From NCBI RefSeq assembly GCF_029168335.1, contig NZ_JARGYC010000048.1, positions 1 to 34,784 of the forward strand: a DNA stretch of 34,784 nucleotides. The letters are read 5' to 3'. The position numbers were made by a program, and so were the translations under genes. The notes beneath the pieces are model-generated. The model saw only the letters and a program-made list of their open reading frames with translations, was not told the DNA's origin and ran no database searches. Of the stretch, positions 33,591 through 34,784 are shown one piece after another; the first letter of the stretch is position 1, and the number at the start of each line of letters is the position of its first letter. Source of the stretch: Psychromarinibacter sediminicola. Lineage in GTDB: Bacteria > Pseudomonadota > Alphaproteobacteria > Rhodobacterales > Rhodobacteraceae.

Positions 33591-33694
33591 AGAGCATGTC
33601 GCGCAAAAGTGGGAACCGGTTTTGTGCGCCTCGGACATGCGAGATCGACAAGTCAGAGCGCGTCGCGTGAATGCGACTGAACGCGACACGCTCT
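33591..33694. repeat. RIME-like mosaic repeat made of two large palindromes
   Basis: The first palindrome (33594-33640) has outer arms GCATGTC/GACATGC around GCGCAAAA...GGTTTTGTGCGC. The second (33655-33694) is a 14-nt arm AGAGCGCGTCGCGT with its near-exact complement ACGCGACACGCTCT around 12 nt. This layout and wording match the intergenic mosaic elements (RIME) known from Rhizobium and relatives. It lies between the divergent mobA and quinone oxidoreductase genes, starting 50 nt from mobA and ending 87 nt before the oxidoreductase, so it may carry or influence their promoters. Confidence 0.78.
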
Positions 33695-33780
33695 GGTGCA
33701 ATCCCCGCGCCCCCGCCAGCGCTGGACGCCGGCGCCGCCCCGCCCTACCGTTCGCGGGCCGCAGCAACGGAGGGACGACG

Positions 33781-34755
33781 ATGGCACGCACGGTGGTGAT
33801 CGAGGAACATGGCGGGCCGGAGGTGATGAAGCTCGTCGACCGGCCGGTGGGCGAGCCGGGACCGGGCGAGATTCGCATCCGGCACGAGGCGATCGGGCTG
33901 AACTACATCGACACCTATTTCCGCAGCGGGCTCTATCCCGGCGAGCTGCCGCTGGCGCTGGGGATGGAGGCCGCCGGCGAAGTCGAGGCCGTGGGCGACG
34001 GCGTGACACATCTGCGCGTCGGCGACCGCGCCGCCTATGCCGCGCGGCCCCCCGGCGCCTATTGCGGGGCCCGCGTGATGCCGGCGGCCCAGGTCTGCCC
34101 GCTGCCCGACGGGATCAGCTTCGAGCAGGGCGCGGCGGTGATGCTGCAGGGGTTGACGGTGGAGTACCTGTTCCACCGGATCGTGCCGATCCAGGCGGGC
34201 GACCGGGTGCTGTTCCATGCCGCGGCGGGCGGCGTCGGGCTGATCGCCTGCCAATGGGCGAAATCCGAAGGCATCGAGCTGATCGGCACCGCCGGGACGC
34301 AGGCGAAATGCGAGCTGGCCGGGGAGGCCGGCGCGGCGCATGTGATCAACTACCGCGAGGAGGATTTCGTGGCGCGGGTGCGCGAATTGACCGACGGGCG
34401 CGGCGTCGACGTGGTGATGGACGGCGTCGGCAAGGACACCTTTGAGCGCTCGCTCGACTGCTTGCGGCCGGTGGGGATGATGATCTCCTTCGGCAATGCC
34501 TCGGGGCCGGTGCCGCCGGTGAACCTGCTGGATCTGTCGAACCGCGGCTCGCTGCAGGTGACGCGACCGACGCTGTTCACCTTCGCCAGCGACCACGCCA
34601 CCTGCCAGGAGATGGCCAAGCACCTGTTCGACAAGATGCTGGCGGGCGACATTCAGGTGACCGTCGGGCAGCGCTTTGCCCTGGAGGACGTGGCCGAGGC
34701 GCACCGGGCGCTGGAAGGGCGCGAGACGACCGGCTCGACGGTGCTGACCCTGTGA
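33781..34755 (+). CDS. NADPH:quinone oxidoreductase, zeta-crystallin type (Qor)
   Basis: Zinc-free medium-chain reductase of 324 residues that reduces quinones with NADPH. The nucleotide-binding loop AAAGGVG (147-153) follows the substrate part with GLNYIDTYFRSGLYP (39-53), a hallmark of Qor. The zinc-ligand positions of alcohol dehydrogenases are not conserved, in contrast with the MDR enzyme at 11485-12525. GGAGGGA upstream fixes the start; the frame extends back into the RIME-like repeat but has no support there. Length is normal. Confidence 0.95.
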   Translation: MARTVVIEEHGGPEVMKLVDRPVGEPGPGEIRIRHEAIGLNYIDTYFRSGLYPGELPLALGMEAAGEVEAVGDGVTHLRVGDRAAYAARPPGAYCGARVMPAAQVCPLPDGISFEQGAAVMLQGLTVEYLFHRIVPIQAGDRVLFHAAAGGVGLIACQWAKSEGIELIGTAGTQAKCELAGEAGAAHVINYREEDFVARVRELTDGRGVDVVMDGVGKDTFERSLDCLRPVGMMISFGNASGPVPPVNLLDLSNRGSLQVTRPTLFTFASDHATCQEMAKHLFDKMLAGDIQVTVGQRFALEDVAEAHRALEGRETTGSTVLTL

Positions 34756-34784
34756 GGTCTCGGACCGCTTGCGCGGTCCGATCC
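34756..34784 (+). repeat. 3' hairpin repeat, cut by the window end
   Basis: Directly after the Qor stop, CGGACCGC (34761-34768), TTGC, GCGGTCCG (34773-34780) form a hairpin within GGTCTC...GATCC. The reverse complement of 323-354, after the P450 stop, has the same flanks and nearly the same arms. The rest of the element lies beyond the window. Confidence 0.7.

Noticed and set aside
33622-33780. An N-terminal extension of the quinone oxidoreductase
   Set aside because: It runs through the RIME-like repeat, and a strong ribosome binding site sits right before the ATG at 33781.

Overview
The window is GC-rich chromosomal DNA from an alphaproteobacterium, most likely a member of the Rhodobacterales (Rhodobacteraceae/Paracoccaceae). 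The clues are a methionine synthase split into separate homocysteine and cobalamin proteins, an RNase E with a large insertion in its S1 domain, a DUF1476 ATP synthase zeta subunit, an IalB-family protein, DUF1638, and intergenic repeats of a kind common in this group. I see no rRNA, tRNA, CRISPR array, transposase or phage gene. Gene density is high and most genes are housekeeping.

Layout. 1-352: repeat-rich, gene-free stretch. 353-3834 (minus): ccdA, a membrane alpha/beta-hydrolase-like protein and a cytochrome P450, the last two with an ATGA overlap. 3951-4181 (plus): a TusA-like protein, ending at a bidirectional terminator shared with rne (4219-7092, minus). 7093-7655: long rne leader region. 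7656-10760 (minus): dctB-dctD two-component system, whose DctD lacks the sigma54-contact loop. 10807-14095 (minus): purC-purS-(DUF3592)-(zinc alcohol dehydrogenase)-purQ. 14246: zeta subunit. 14885-21312: homocysteine methyltransferase and corrinoid protein (parts of a split MetH), a PA0069-type radical SAM protein on the opposite strand, then a tightly spaced run of an unknown 676-residue membrane protein, a 71-residue membrane protein, YbjQ and DUF1638. 21507-26526: SufE, a lipoprotein, an alpha/beta hydrolase, a DUF21/CBS protein and a HerA-like ATPase. 26527-26936: gene-free stretch with two intrinsic terminators and a strong promoter, read as one or two small RNAs. 26937-31925: IalB-family protein, then an lpxD-ACP-ketoacyl synthase cluster and a YcbB-type L,D-transpeptidase. 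32288: MepK-like murein hydrolase, divergent from the transpeptidase. 32921-34755: mobA, a RIME-like mosaic repeat and a quinone oxidoreductase.

How genes work together. The Hcy and B12 proteins form two of the modules that MetH normally fuses. The L,D-transpeptidase and MepK-like enzyme plausibly make and cut the same 3-3 peptidoglycan crosslinks. LpxD with its own ACP and ketoacyl synthase suggests a dedicated acyl supply for lipid A. DctB/DctD sense C4-dicarboxylates, but the regulator looks adapted to act without sigma54.

The less ordinary content is mostly intergenic: (i) a two-terminator small-RNA locus with mutually complementary segments; (ii) a 54-bp double palindrome with CTAG centres, present twice in opposite orientation between convergent genes; (iii) a motif of the type GTATTTGG...GAGAAGAAG, found four times and always 3' of a minus-strand gene; and (iv) an uncharacterised membrane/YbjQ module between the corrinoid protein and DUF1638.
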